Shown here: in pieces, positions 10,083 through 20,208 of the stretch
Layout of the letters: each line of letters starts with the position of its first letter
Position numbering within the stretch: the stretch's first letter is position 1
From: Flavobacteriaceae bacterium
Lineage (GTDB): Bacteria; Bacteroidota; Bacteroidia; Flavobacteriales; Flavobacteriaceae
Length of the DNA: 64,000 nt
Reading direction: 5' to 3'
Assembly (NCBI GenBank): GCA_013001285.1
Contig: JABDMU010000044.1
Location: 1 to 64,000 of the forward strand
Notes under the pieces: generated by a model
What the model was told of the DNA's origin: nothing
Databases searched by the model: none
The model's input: the letters and a program-made list of their open reading frames with translations, nothing else
Translations under genes and position numbers: made by a program

Positions 10083-11537
10083 ATGAAAAAATTAAATATT
10101 AAATTCTTCGCTATTTTATTACTGGTTGCATTCTCATGTAGTGATGATTTTGTAAACGTAGATTCTCCTTTCGAAAACTCTGAAGACTTCTTCAACTCAG
10201 AAGAAGATTATCAAAGTGCGCTGATAGGAGCCTATGATCCACTACAATCAACTTATCTTAATGTTCTGCTTGGTGAAATTGCATCAGACAACACCTTAGC
10301 TGGTGGTGAAAGTGCAATTGATGTGCCGGGAATTCAGGAAGTTGATGATATGATTCATACACCTATTAATCAACAATTACGTGATATTTGGAGTTGGATG
10401 TATGGCGGTGTCAATCGCACCAATTTCATCATGGAATTTAAGGATAAAACAGATTTTCCAAATAAGAATGCTGTTCTTGCTCAAACTCGTTTTTTAAGAG
10501 CTTATTATTATTTTGAACTTGTTAAATGGTTTGGTGATGTTCCTTTTAAAGTGGATGCCCGAATTCAATTTGGCGATCAATTTAGTATCCCAAGAACGCC
10601 AAAAGCAGAGGTATACGCACAAATAGAAGAAGATCTCATTTTTGCAGCAGCGAATTTACCTTACATCCAACCACAAACTGGTCGAATTACTAAAGGGGCT
10701 GCTCAAGCATTACTTGGAAAAGCATACCTCTATCAAAATAAATTTACACAAGCTGCGACCGTACTTGAAGATCTTATAAATAATGGACCACATGATTTGA
10801 TTGCTGATTACAGCACCATGTTCGAAAATGATAATGAAAATAATATTGAATCTGTTTTCGAAGTACAATATACCGATCTTGAAGGTGCAGGCTTTGGTTG
10901 CCTCCAATGTAGTGAAGGAAATGTTGCTGTAGGATTCAACGGAATAAGAAATTATACTGGACCACTATTTGAATCTGGCTTTAGTTTCAATGTGCCTACT
11001 CAAGAAGTAGTTGATGCCTTTGAACCTGGAGATGTTCGTTTAGAAACAGCTATTTTGGATATCGATCAATGGGCTGCAGATACTGGTGCAACTTTTAGTA
11101 TAGGTTTTGAACATACAGGATATTTCAACAGAAAATACATATCAAGACAAGGCGACCTGAATACAGGTGACGCCAATTTGACCAATCCAAATAATTACAG
11201 GTCAATTCGCTTTGCCGATGTGCTTCTTATGGCTGCTGAGGCCTTGAACAGAGGAGGAATAGATGATGGAAGAGCGCAACTGTATTTAAATAGAGTTAGA
11301 ACAAGAGCGATGTTGCCAGAGGTTATGGCAACTGGAACAACCTTAACCAATGCTATTTATCAAGAAAGACGTGTTGAATTGGTTGGTGAAGGACATCACT
11401 TTTTTGATCTTGTTAGAACAGGTCGTGCTGCTGCTGAGATCGATGGGTTTCAAGCAGGAAAACATGAATTATTCCCAATACCATCAATTGAAATTCAATT
11501 GGCCGGTAATCAATGGGAACAAAATCCAGGATATTAA
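10083..11537 (+). CDS. susD: SusD/RagB-type surface glycan-binding lipoprotein
   Basis: A 484-residue lipoprotein that forms the lid of the SusC transporter and binds glycan at the cell surface. The lipobox ends at Cys19 (LLLVAFSCSDD), followed by acidic residues that resemble the surface-export signal of Bacteroidota lipoproteins. Typical RagB/SusD features are the tetratricopeptide-like helical part (FLRAYYYFELVKWFGDVPF, about 138-157) and the C-terminal segment YQERRVELVGEGHHFFDLVR (about 427-446). It follows susC by 9 bp and precedes the modular lipoprotein by 10 bp, so the three are one operon. Confidence 0.96.
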   Translation: MKKLNIKFFAILLLVAFSCSDDFVNVDSPFENSEDFFNSEEDYQSALIGAYDPLQSTYLNVLLGEIASDNTLAGGESAIDVPGIQEVDDMIHTPINQQLRDIWSWMYGGVNRTNFIMEFKDKTDFPNKNAVLAQTRFLRAYYYFELVKWFGDVPFKVDARIQFGDQFSIPRTPKAEVYAQIEEDLIFAAANLPYIQPQTGRITKGAAQALLGKAYLYQNKFTQAATVLEDLINNGPHDLIADYSTMFENDNENNIESVFEVQYTDLEGAGFGCLQCSEGNVAVGFNGIRNYTGPLFESGFSFNVPTQEVVDAFEPGDVRLETAILDIDQWAADTGATFSIGFEHTGYFNRKYISRQGDLNTGDANLTNPNNYRSIRFADVLLMAAEALNRGGIDDGRAQLYLNRVRTRAMLPEVMATGTTLTNAIYQERRVELVGEGHHFFDLVRTGRAAAEIDGFQAGKHELFPIPSIEIQLAGNQWEQNPGY

Positions 11538-11547
11538 AATTTAGACT

Positions 11548-13578
11548 ATGAAAAGATTTTATCAATTAATAACGTGTTTTTTAGTACTCACTTTAATGGG
11601 ATGTACTGAAGACGATAGAGGAACGAACTTCGTTGATGAGGTTGCCGCTCCTGCAAATATTTCAATAACATTCGATATTACCCAAGATAATTCTGGTCTT
11701 GTTGCTATGACTCCAGGTGGAGAAGGTGCAACTGGATTTAGAGTTGCCTTTGGTGATGGATCAGGTAATCCCGTCGACTTAAATCCAGGCGAAAGCACAG
11801 AGCATACCTATGCTGAAGGCACATATAACGTAAAAGTTATCGCCACTGGAATAAACGGACTAACAACTGAGTTTATTCAACCTTTAACCGTTTCCTTTCA
11901 AGCACCTGAAAACCTAATGGTTACAATTTCACCTGTTATTGGTGATGTGTTTTCAGTTGATGTTTCTGCCACTGCAGATCTTGAAGCCTATTTCGAATTT
12001 TATCCAGGTGAATCAATGGAAGAAACACCTATTCAATTTATGGAAGGTGAAACAATAACGTATACCTATGCGGCAGTTGGTGATTATGAAGCTCGAGTGG
12101 TCGCGCTTTCTGGTGGTGCTGCAACAACTGAATATACCGAAACTATTTCAATTGTAAATCCGTTATTACTACCTATTGATTTTGAAGATCCAACATTAAA
12201 TTTCTCATTTGTAGATTTTGGAAATGTGTCTTCTTCAGTTGTTCCGAATCCAGATATGTCTGGAGAAAATACAAGTGCTACTGTTGGACAATCTGTAAAA
12301 CCAGCAGGTGCTGAAGTTTGGGCTGGAACATTCTTACAATTAGATGACCCTATCGATTTTTCTACTTTAAATAATATAAAAGTAAACGTCTGGTCTCCAG
12401 CAAGTGGCATAACGGTGAAATTAAAACTAGAGAATGCTACCGATGATACAATTGCTACAGAAGTTGATGTTACAAATACGGTATCAAACGCATGGGAAAC
12501 CTTAGTTTTTGATTTTAGTACATCTGACCTATCTCAGGACTATCAGAAAGTAGTTTTGTTTTTCGATTTCGGAAACCCTGGAAACGATAGCACTTATTAT
12601 TTTGATGATATTGATTTAACTCAATCTATTGCCGATGTTTTTGAGCTCTTCGAAAACTTTGAAGGAGCTACACCGCCATCGTTTATTGACTTTGGAAATA
12701 TTGGGGCAACACAAGTTGTTGCCAACCCAGCTCCAGACGGAAATAATGGAACGGCAAGCGTTGCGCAATTCACAAAAGCAAATGGCGCCGAAGTATGGGG
12801 AGGAACATTCTTTGAATTAAACAATCAAGCCATAGAGTTTGCGGCTACCAAGAAAATGCGATTCAAATCATGGTCTCCTACCGCTGGAACTGTGGTCAAA
12901 TTAAAAATAGAAAATGCTGACGCAAGTGTGACTCATGAAGTTGATGTCAATACAAGTGTTGCCAACGCGTGGGAAACCCTAACATACGATTTTATTGATG
13001 CTCCTGTTGCAACTTATGTGCGTGTGGTTGTGTTCTATAACTTCGGAACTCCAGGTGATGGCACCGTATACTATTTTGATGAAATGGAAGTTGGTGAAGA
13101 CGCATTGGTCTCAACCATTCCTCCATTGCCGGTTGAGGATTTCGAAGGAGCGCCTCCCGCATTTATTTCTTTTGGAAATATTGCAGATACTCAAGTAATC
13201 GCTAACCCTAACTCAAGTGGATTAAATACAACGGCTAATGTCGCCGAATTGTTTAAAACTGCTGGTTCTGAGGTTTGGGCTGGAACCTTCTTCGAAGTTG
13301 GAGCGCCTTTAGACCTCAATAACTATAGCAATATTAGAGTGCTTACACACTCCCCGACAGCAGGGATCGTCGTGAAGCTAAAATTAGAAAACGCAGACGC
13401 AAGTATAACTCATGAAGTAGATATTGTAAATTCCTTCGCCAATAATTGGGAAGAACTCGTTTATGATTTTAGTGAAGCACCTGCAGCCGACTATGTAAGA
13501 ATTGTTATTTTCTTCGATTTTGGAACTCCTGGAAATGACTCTTCATATTATTTTGATGAAATTCAATTGACAAATTAA
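11548..13578 (+). CDS. Modular surface glycan-binding lipoprotein: two PKD-like domains + three tandem CBM-like modules
   Basis: A 676-residue lipoprotein (Cys19 in LTLMGCTEDD) with no recognisable catalytic motif. After two PKD-like domains (about 30-200) it carries three tandem copies of a module of about 150 residues, at roughly 207-355, 364-512 and 528-676. Each starts with an acidic-aromatic entry such as PIDFEDPT or VEDFEGAPPAF, includes FGN, a variant of AEVWAGTF, VKLKLENA and AWETLVFDF, and ends with YYFDDIDL-like residues. The fold looks like a beta-sandwich carbohydrate-binding module. Its place directly after susD fits a surface glycan-binding protein (SGBP) that captures long laminarin chains. 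Function is inferred; the triplication is visible. Confidence 0.8.
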   Translation: MKRFYQLITCFLVLTLMGCTEDDRGTNFVDEVAAPANISITFDITQDNSGLVAMTPGGEGATGFRVAFGDGSGNPVDLNPGESTEHTYAEGTYNVKVIATGINGLTTEFIQPLTVSFQAPENLMVTISPVIGDVFSVDVSATADLEAYFEFYPGESMEETPIQFMEGETITYTYAAVGDYEARVVALSGGAATTEYTETISIVNPLLLPIDFEDPTLNFSFVDFGNVSSSVVPNPDMSGENTSATVGQSVKPAGAEVWAGTFLQLDDPIDFSTLNNIKVNVWSPASGITVKLKLENATDDTIATEVDVTNTVSNAWETLVFDFSTSDLSQDYQKVVLFFDFGNPGNDSTYYFDDIDLTQSIADVFELFENFEGATPPSFIDFGNIGATQVVANPAPDGNNGTASVAQFTKANGAEVWGGTFFELNNQAIEFAATKKMRFKSWSPTAGTVVKLKIENADASVTHEVDVNTSVANAWETLTYDFIDAPVATYVRVVVFYNFGTPGDGTVYYFDEMEVGEDALVSTIPPLPVEDFEGAPPAFISFGNIADTQVIANPNSSGLNTTANVAELFKTAGSEVWAGTFFEVGAPLDLNNYSNIRVLTHSPTAGIVVKLKLENADASITHEVDIVNSFANNWEELVYDFSEAPAADYVRIVIFFDFGTPGNDSSYYFDEIQLTN

Positions 13579-13583
13579 GAGCT

Positions 13584-15266
13584 ATGAAAAATTTTAAATA
13601 TTTAGTATTTGTATGTATGTTATCCTTAATTGCAGGTTTCTTTTTGACCTCATGTCAGGATGAAAATCAAACATTTGGTGATATTGTTGCACCTTCAAAC
13701 CTAAGCGTATCCTTTGATATTCAAGGTGTAGATGCCATGAATCCAAATGGTGATGGAACCGGATTTGTAAGTTTCACTGCTACAGCAGACAACGCTATTA
13801 CATATCGTTACGTTTTTGGTGACGACTCATCTAATGAGGTTGCGCCTTCTGGACAAGTGACGCATCGTTTTACGAACAATGGTTTAAATACATATACTGT
13901 AACCGTTATTGCTTCAGGTACAGGTGGTGTAACAACCTCAACATCTGTAAATGTTGAAGTGTTTAGCTCATTTAACCCAATTGAAATAAAGAACCTATTA
14001 ACAGGTGGGCCATCAAATTCGAAAACTTGGTATTGGAACGCACCAGTTCCGGGGCATTTAGGTGTAGGTCCTTTAGATGATGTTGAACCTATTTGGTATG
14101 CAGCTGTACCTTATGAAAAAGAAAGTGTTGGCTGTCTTTATGAAGATCAGTTGATCTTTTCACAAGACGATAGTGAAAATGTGAATTTTGAGTTGATAAA
14201 TAACGACAACACCTATTTTCATCGTTTTGAAGTTGAAGACGAATTAGGACAACCTAATCCTGGTGAAGATACATGCTATCCTTACGAAGACTTCGGAATG
14301 ACAAACGTTTCTTTTGCACCTTCTTCATCTGGAATTGATGAAACCATCTCAACGCAAACATCCTTTACTTTGCCAAATAACGGCTTCATGAGTTATTTCT
14401 TAGGAAATAATGATTATGAAATACTATCCATTTCAGCAACAGAAATGCATGTGAGAATCGTACAGACAGAACCAAGCGGATTTCAGGTGGCTTGGTATCA
14501 GAAATTCTCAACCCAAGATCCTTTAGGCGATAATGGCCTTGTTTCGATTTATGATAATTTAATTTGGTCTGATGAATTTGACACCGATGGTGCGCCAAAC
14601 CCAGCAAATTGGGTATATGATCTACAGGATGGATGCCAAATAGATCCGAATTTATGTGGTTGGGGTAATGGTGAAGAGCAATGGTATACTAATGACCCAG
14701 ACAATGTTATTGTAGAAGGTGGTATATTAAAAATAACGGCAATAAAAGAACCAACTGGAACTCGAGATTATTCTTCGGCACGAATAAAAACCCATGATTT
14801 ATTTGATTTTAATACAGGGCGTGTTGAATTTAGTGCAAAATTACCAGCAAGTGTAGGTACTTGGCCTGCGCTTTGGATGTTAGGCTCAAATAATGATGAA
14901 GTTGGTTGGCCAGCTTCAGGTGAGATCGATATTATGGAACATTCTCCGTTTTTTAATCCAAATGAAGTGGTTGGAACGGTGTATTGGGAAAATGAAGGAT
15001 CTGTAGCTTCATTTGGTGAATCAATTGATGTTTCAAATTTAAGTTCAGAGTTTCACACCTATACATTAGAATGGAGACCTGATGAAATTCTAATGGCAGT
15101 TGACGGCGAAATTTACTTTACTTTCGCTTATGACGATAGTTTACCATTTGTAGAAGACTTTTTCTTAATAATAAATTTAGCCATGGGCGGAGACTTTGGT
15201 GGGGATATTGACCCAGGCTTCACGCAAGATACATTCGAAGTTGATTATGTAAGGGTTTATCAATAA
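13584..15266 (+). CDS. GH16 endo-beta-1,3-glucanase (laminarinase), surface lipoprotein
   Basis: A 560-residue lipoprotein (Cys24 in FFLTSCQDE) that should cut internal beta-1,3 bonds of laminarin. It has an N-terminal PKD-like domain (about 40-130), a middle region similar to those found in SusE/SGBP-like proteins, and a GH16 domain (about 325-560). The catalytic motif GEIDIMEH gives nucleophile Glu447, Asp449 and acid/base Glu452; this form with the extra residue (ExDxxE) is that of the laminarinase/lichenase branch. Flanking conserved residues are WPALWMLG and a C-terminal FEVDYVRVYQ. It is 5 bp downstream of the modular lipoprotein. A strong hairpin terminator follows it. Confidence 0.93.
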   Translation: MKNFKYLVFVCMLSLIAGFFLTSCQDENQTFGDIVAPSNLSVSFDIQGVDAMNPNGDGTGFVSFTATADNAITYRYVFGDDSSNEVAPSGQVTHRFTNNGLNTYTVTVIASGTGGVTTSTSVNVEVFSSFNPIEIKNLLTGGPSNSKTWYWNAPVPGHLGVGPLDDVEPIWYAAVPYEKESVGCLYEDQLIFSQDDSENVNFELINNDNTYFHRFEVEDELGQPNPGEDTCYPYEDFGMTNVSFAPSSSGIDETISTQTSFTLPNNGFMSYFLGNNDYEILSISATEMHVRIVQTEPSGFQVAWYQKFSTQDPLGDNGLVSIYDNLIWSDEFDTDGAPNPANWVYDLQDGCQIDPNLCGWGNGEEQWYTNDPDNVIVEGGILKITAIKEPTGTRDYSSARIKTHDLFDFNTGRVEFSAKLPASVGTWPALWMLGSNNDEVGWPASGEIDIMEHSPFFNPNEVVGTVYWENEGSVASFGESIDVSNLSSEFHTYTLEWRPDEILMAVDGEIYFTFAYDDSLPFVEDFFLIINLAMGGDFGGDIDPGFTQDTFEVDYVRVYQ

Positions 15267-15280
15267 ATTATTAGTCTATT

Positions 15281-15319
15281 AAAGATCGGTTTATCTTGGA
15301 ATTAAACCGATCTTTTTTT
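15281..15319 (+). terminator. Rho-independent terminator inside the PUL
   Basis: Stem AAAGATCGGTTTA (15281-15293) pairs perfectly with TAAACCGATCTTT (15303-15315) around a 9-nt loop, and is followed by a T-run. It separates the susC-susD-SGBP-GH16 block from the phosphorylase and remaining enzymes. It is likely a partial terminator or an operon boundary. Confidence 0.85.
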
Positions 15320-15369
15320 ACAAAAGGATCTTATAAGACAACTTTAAAGTTTAGGCAAGATAAAATTAT

Positions 15370-18300
15370 ATGAGATCTAAAGCTATTCATCAAGATTTTG
15401 AGACAGTTCAAAAAGAAATGACCGATACATCAATTTATATAGGCAATTCAAAAGCAAATTTTTTAGAAAAAGAGGTCAAAGGCAAGTTGATTTCCATTGG
15501 AAATGAGCTCTATTATAAAATTTCTAATTACGATGCCATGCGCCCATTTTTTATGAGCATCGTAAGTGATTCTAATCATTGGATGTTTATCTCCAGTACA
15601 GGAGGCCTTTCCGCTGGTAGAAAAAATTCAGACTTTGCTCTATTTCCATATTACACCGATGACAAAATCACCGAATTCGCAGAAACCACAGGTAGTAAAA
15701 CGATAATTTTATGCCAAAGTGATGACAAAACGCAATTATGGGAGCCATTTTCCAATAATTATTTAGGTGTTTATAACATCTCAAGAAATCTTTACAAAAG
15801 TCGTTTTGGTAATAAACTCATTTTCGAAGAAATTAATAATGACCTTGGCTTAACTTTTAAATACGAATGGAATTCAAGTAACACTTATGGTTTTGTTAAA
15901 AAATCCACACTTATAAATTCAAATCCAAATGCTATAAAGCTTAAGGTGTTAGATGGACTTCAAAATATTTTACCTTGTGGTGTTGGAGCAACTTTACAGA
16001 ATGCCTATAGCAATTTAGTCGATGCTTATAAACGCAATGAACGTTTTGAAAATACGCCTATTGGGCTATTTACATTAAGTGCCATAATTGTTGATAAAGC
16101 AGAACCAAGTGAAGCATTAAAAGCAACTGTAGCTTGGTCTTTGGGCATGGATAATGTAAAGTATTTGATCTCATCAAGTCAGTTAGATCGATTTAGAAAA
16201 GGATATGAACTGAAAGAAGAATCAGATGTTAAAGCCGAAAAAGGAGCCTATTTTCTTAGCTCTCAAATAGGTCTTGATGCTGATTCAGAGAAAGAATGGA
16301 TAACAGTTGCTAATGTTAATCAGAATATGATTGATATATCTAAGCTCTCGAGGCAATTAAATGATCCTGAACGCCTCTATCAATCAGTCCTAGATGATAT
16401 CGATGTGGGTACAAAGCGATTACTTGAATTAAATGGTGCTTCTGATGGCATACAGGTATCAGTTAATGAATTAAGAAATACAAGACATTTCGCTAATACG
16501 CTATTCAATATCATGCGAGGTGGTATTTTTGACGATAATTATAATATTGAAAAGTCAGACTTTATCGCTTATATTCAAAAATCGAATATAAAAGTATATA
16601 AGAAAAAAGAAGCCATTTTATTTGAGCTTCCCGAACTCTTTTCTATTGAGTATTTAAGAACTCTTACCAATTCAAAATTAAGTGGCAATGAAGATAAAAA
16701 CTTCAAGCGCTTATGCTATGAATATATGCCATTAAAGTTCAGTAGAAGACATGGCGATCCAAGCAGGCCTTGGAATCATTTCTCGATCAATACCAGGAGC
16801 GAAATTGATGGGTCAAAAATTTTAGACTATCAAGGAAACTGGCGCGATATTTTTCAAAATTGGGAAGCTTTGGTGCACTCATATCCTGAGTTTATCGAAA
16901 GTATGATCCATAAGTTTTTAAACGCCTCAACATTCGATGGCTATAATCCGTATCGTGTCATGAAAAACGGTTTCGACTGGGAAACTATCGAGCCACACGA
17001 CCCTTGGTCATACATTGGTTATTGGGGTGACCATCAGATAATTTATTTGCTTAAATTTTTAGAGTTTATTGAAAATCATTATCCAAATAAACTGTCTGCC
17101 TATTTTGATCAAGATGTATTTGTTTATGCCAATATACCTTACAAAATAAAAAGCTATAATGACATTCTCAAAAATCCAAAAGACACCATTGAATTTGATG
17201 AGAAAGAAGAGCTTAAAATCCTTCAGAAACGAAAGGAATTAGGTGTTGATGGCGCTTTATTAAGGGATCAAAACTTCTTTATTTATAAAGTGAATCTTAT
17301 TGAGAAGTTATTGGCTACAGTACTTGCTAAATTGTCCAATTTTATTCCTGAAGGCGGTATTTGGATGAACACACAAAGACCAGAATGGAATGATGCCAAT
17401 AATGCACTAGTTGGCAATGGCGTATCTATGGTGACGCTATATTACTTAAGACGTTTTTTAAATTTCTTCCAAGGCATAGTTGAAAATTCCTCAGTTAATA
17501 CTGTAGAGATCTCCGTAGAATTGAAAGCATGCTTTAACCAGATTGTTGCCACCTTGGTTGATAATCAGTCCATGATTTCTGGAAAAGTTTCAGATGCAGA
17601 TAGAAAAAAAATAATGGATGGTTTAGGAAACGCGGGGAGTAATTATAGAAACAAAATTTATCAATCAAGTTTTAGCAGTCACCGTGAGGAATTATCAATG
17701 GGTGAAATTTCAGAACTTATTGAGGTTGCTTTAACCTATTTAGATCATTCTATTAAAGCAAATAAAAGGGCTGACAACTTGTATCATGCCTACAACTTAA
17801 TGACTATTAAAAATAATGATGAAGTTGCTCTTTCACATTTATCTGAGATGTTAGAAGGACAAGTTGCTGTTTTAAGTTCCGGGTGCATTTCTGGTGAAGA
17901 GGCTTTAAAGGTACTTGATGCATTAAAACAAAGCGCGCTCTTTAGACATGATCAATACAGTTATATTTTATATCCTAATAAAGAGTTATCCAAATTCAGT
18001 GAAAAAAATAAAATTCCGAAAAATAAGGTTGATGCTTCAGATTTATTGAAGCAGCTCCTTCATGACGATGACAATAGTATCATTGAGATGGACTGCAATG
18101 GAGATTATCATTTCAATAGCACTTTTAATAATGCCGAAAATTTAAAGGACGCTTTATCACATTTAGATGGCGACAAATATAAAGGTGTTTTAAACAAAGA
18201 ACGTCAATTGGTTCTTGACATTTTTGAAGATGTATTCGATCATAAATCTTTTACGGGTCGTTCTGGAACATTTTTCGGATATGAAGGCCTAGGATCGATC

Positions 18301-18906
18301 TATTGGCACATGGTATCCAAACTGCTTCTTAGCGTACAGGAAATTTGCTTATTGGCTATTGAAAATAATGAGAGTGATGAGATCATTGGGAGATTAATTG
18401 AGCACTACTATGAGATAAATGAAGGTATTGGTGTGCATAAATCACCTGAATTATATGGTGCATTCCCAACAGACCCATATTCGCATACTCCAGCTGGAAA
18501 AGGAGCACAACAACCGGGAATGACAGGACAGGTTAAAGAAGATATATTATGCCGATTTGGTGAATTAGGAATATCTATTAAAAATGGTGTGTTAATTTTT
18601 AACCCATGCTTGCTGAGAATAAGCGAATTTTTAGATGAGACTAAAAATTTCAACTATGTTGACCTTTCTAAAAATCACAAGAGCATTACCTTGAATAAAG
18701 ACACCCTGGCATTTACCTATTGTCAAATACCAATTATCTATGAATTGGGTAAAAAAAATAGGGTTACCGTATATAAGAATGACGATTCCAAAATTCTAAT
18801 AGATGGGCAGCATTTAAATGAAGACATCAGTACTCAAATCTTTAAAAGATCAGGAGTTGTTAAAATGCTCCATGTATCTATTGAAAAAAGCATATTAAAA
18901 AAATAA
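15370..18906 (+). CDS. Probable GH149 beta-1,3-oligoglucan phosphorylase (cytoplasmic)
   Basis: A very large protein (1178 residues) without signal peptide or TM helices, so cytoplasmic. It resembles the GH94/GH149 phosphorylase fold: a beta-sandwich-like N-terminal half and an (alpha/alpha)-barrel-like part with YIGYWGDHQIIYLLKFLE (about 556-573) and RPEWNDANNALVGNG, where Asp675 sits as the expected general acid, followed by a late motif KSPELYGAFPTDPYSHTP. Length and neighbours (GH16, GH17, GH30) fit GH149, whose characterised members phosphorolyse beta-1,3-gluco-oligosaccharides to glucose-1-phosphate. The family assignment is from motif memory and context, not from a search; an uncharacterised GH94-related family is the alternative. 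It comes 6 bp before the first GH17 gene. Confidence 0.75.
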   Translation: MRSKAIHQDFETVQKEMTDTSIYIGNSKANFLEKEVKGKLISIGNELYYKISNYDAMRPFFMSIVSDSNHWMFISSTGGLSAGRKNSDFALFPYYTDDKITEFAETTGSKTIILCQSDDKTQLWEPFSNNYLGVYNISRNLYKSRFGNKLIFEEINNDLGLTFKYEWNSSNTYGFVKKSTLINSNPNAIKLKVLDGLQNILPCGVGATLQNAYSNLVDAYKRNERFENTPIGLFTLSAIIVDKAEPSEALKATVAWSLGMDNVKYLISSSQLDRFRKGYELKEESDVKAEKGAYFLSSQIGLDADSEKEWITVANVNQNMIDISKLSRQLNDPERLYQSVLDDIDVGTKRLLELNGASDGIQVSVNELRNTRHFANTLFNIMRGGIFDDNYNIEKSDFIAYIQKSNIKVYKKKEAILFELPELFSIEYLRTLTNSKLSGNEDKNFKRLCYEYMPLKFSRRHGDPSRPWNHFSINTRSEIDGSKILDYQGNWRDIFQNWEALVHSYPEFIESMIHKFLNASTFDGYNPYRVMKNGFDWETIEPHDPWSYIGYWGDHQIIYLLKFLEFIENHYPNKLSAYFDQDVFVYANIPYKIKSYNDILKNPKDTIEFDEKEELKILQKRKELGVDGALLRDQNFFIYKVNLIEKLLATVLAKLSNFIPEGGIWMNTQRPEWNDANNALVGNGVSMVTLYYLRRFLNFFQGIVENSSVNTVEISVELKACFNQIVATLVDNQSMISGKVSDADRKKIMDGLGNAGSNYRNKIYQSSFSSHREELSMGEISELIEVALTYLDHSIKANKRADNLYHAYNLMTIKNNDEVALSHLSEMLEGQVAVLSSGCISGEEALKVLDALKQSALFRHDQYSYILYPNKELSKFSEKNKIPKNKVDASDLLKQLLHDDDNSIIEMDCNGDYHFNSTFNNAENLKDALSHLDGDKYKGVLNKERQLVLDIFEDVFDHKSFTGRSGTFFGYEGLGSIYWHMVSKLLLSVQEICLLAIENNESDEIIGRLIEHYYEINEGIGVHKSPELYGAFPTDPYSHTPAGKGAQQPGMTGQVKEDILCRFGELGISIKNGVLIFNPCLLRISEFLDETKNFNYVDLSKNHKSITLNKDTLAFTYCQIPIIYELGKKNRVTVYKNDDSKILIDGQHLNEDISTQIFKRSGVVKMLHVSIEKSILKK

Positions 18907-18912
18907 TGCACA

Positions 18913-20202
18913 ATGAATCTAAATTCAAACATAGCAGCATTTTACATATTGTTTTTGCTGCTTGTTTCGTGCAATCAAAAAAATAAAGATAAAAAGCCTA
19001 TGCAGCCTCAGAAGAAAATAACTGCTAAAGACATTTTAGGGAATCCTGAATATTTAGCGATTTCCTATGGTGGGTATCGAGAAAAAACCAGAGATATTCA
19101 ACCTACTATTCCTGAATTAAAGGAAGACCTTAAAATTTTAGCTGTGATGGGAATAAAAGTTTTACGCACCTATAATGTTCAACTCCCCCACGCTACTAAT
19201 ATTTTAAAAGCCATACGCGAACTAAAGGAACAAGATCCATCCTTTGAAATGTACGTGATGCTTGGAGCATGGATAGATTGTGAAAATGCATGGACAGATT
19301 TAGCTCCAAATCATGAAAATGAAAGTGAAAATAATGCCTCAGAAATTGAAAGAGCAGTGGGATTAGCTAATAAATATCCGGAGATCGTTAAGATCTTGGC
19401 CGTTGGGAATGAAGCTATGGTGAGATGGGCTACAAGCTATTATGTGCAGCCTAATGTGATTCTTAAATGGGTAAATTATTTGCAAGATCTCAAGAAAAAT
19501 AACGAACTTCCAAAAGATTTATGGATAACAAGTTCTGACGACTTTTCTTCCTGGGGAGGTGGAGATCCAAGTTACCATACCCCAGATCTGGAAGCATTGA
19601 TACATGCGGTTGATTACGTTTCAATGCACACTTACGCTATGCATAATTCACATTATAATCCTCAATTTTGGTTGGTACCACAAAACGAATGGGATCACAA
19701 TCCTTCCGACAAAATAGAAGCCGCAATGTTACGAGCAAGAGATTTTGCGGTTGCTCAATATCAAGGCGTTAAGAATTATGTTGAAAGTCTCGGTATTGAA
19801 AAAGATATCCATATCGGTGAAACCGGTTGGGCTACAGTATCCAATCAACAATATGGTGCCGATGGATCTAAAGCAGCTGATGAATTTAAATCGGGAAAAT
19901 ACTACCAACTCATAAGAGAATGGACCAAGGAGGCTAATATCTCCTGTTTTTATTTCGAGGCTTTTAATGAACCTTGGAAAGATGCATCTAACCCCTTAGG
20001 ATCTGAAAATCATTTTGGACTTTTCACCGTTGATGGTAAAGCTAAATATGCACTTTGGGATTTGGTTGACCAACAAACATTTAAAGGTCTCGGCAGAAAC
20101 GGAAAACAAGTTACTAAAACCTATAATGGTAACATAAATAAACTCATGGAGGATGTAAATCCTCCTCCTATTGAATATGATATGTTTGCATTTAATCGTT
20201 AA
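18913..20202 (+). CDS. GH17 beta-1,3-glucan hydrolase, lipoprotein (first of tandem pair)
   Basis: A 429-residue lipoprotein (Cys20 in LLLVSCNQK) of glycoside hydrolase family 17, a (beta/alpha)8 enzyme acting on beta-1,3-glucans. Catalytic residues are visible: acid/base Glu167 in AVGNEAM and nucleophile Glu303 in IHIGETGWAT. Other conserved parts are LRTYNVQ, SMHTYAMHN and FNEPWKD. The next gene is a clear paralogue, sharing AKDILGNP/AEDILGNP, SYGGYR and the whole barrel. Marine flavobacterial GH17 enzymes of this kind are known endo-laminarinases. It lies 6 bp after the phosphorylase gene and 6 bp before its paralogue. Confidence 0.92.
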   Translation: MNLNSNIAAFYILFLLLVSCNQKNKDKKPMQPQKKITAKDILGNPEYLAISYGGYREKTRDIQPTIPELKEDLKILAVMGIKVLRTYNVQLPHATNILKAIRELKEQDPSFEMYVMLGAWIDCENAWTDLAPNHENESENNASEIERAVGLANKYPEIVKILAVGNEAMVRWATSYYVQPNVILKWVNYLQDLKKNNELPKDLWITSSDDFSSWGGGDPSYHTPDLEALIHAVDYVSMHTYAMHNSHYNPQFWLVPQNEWDHNPSDKIEAAMLRARDFAVAQYQGVKNYVESLGIEKDIHIGETGWATVSNQQYGADGSKAADEFKSGKYYQLIREWTKEANISCFYFEAFNEPWKDASNPLGSENHFGLFTVDGKAKYALWDLVDQQTFKGLGRNGKQVTKTYNGNINKLMEDVNPPPIEYDMFAFNR

Positions 20203-20208
20203 GAGTTA

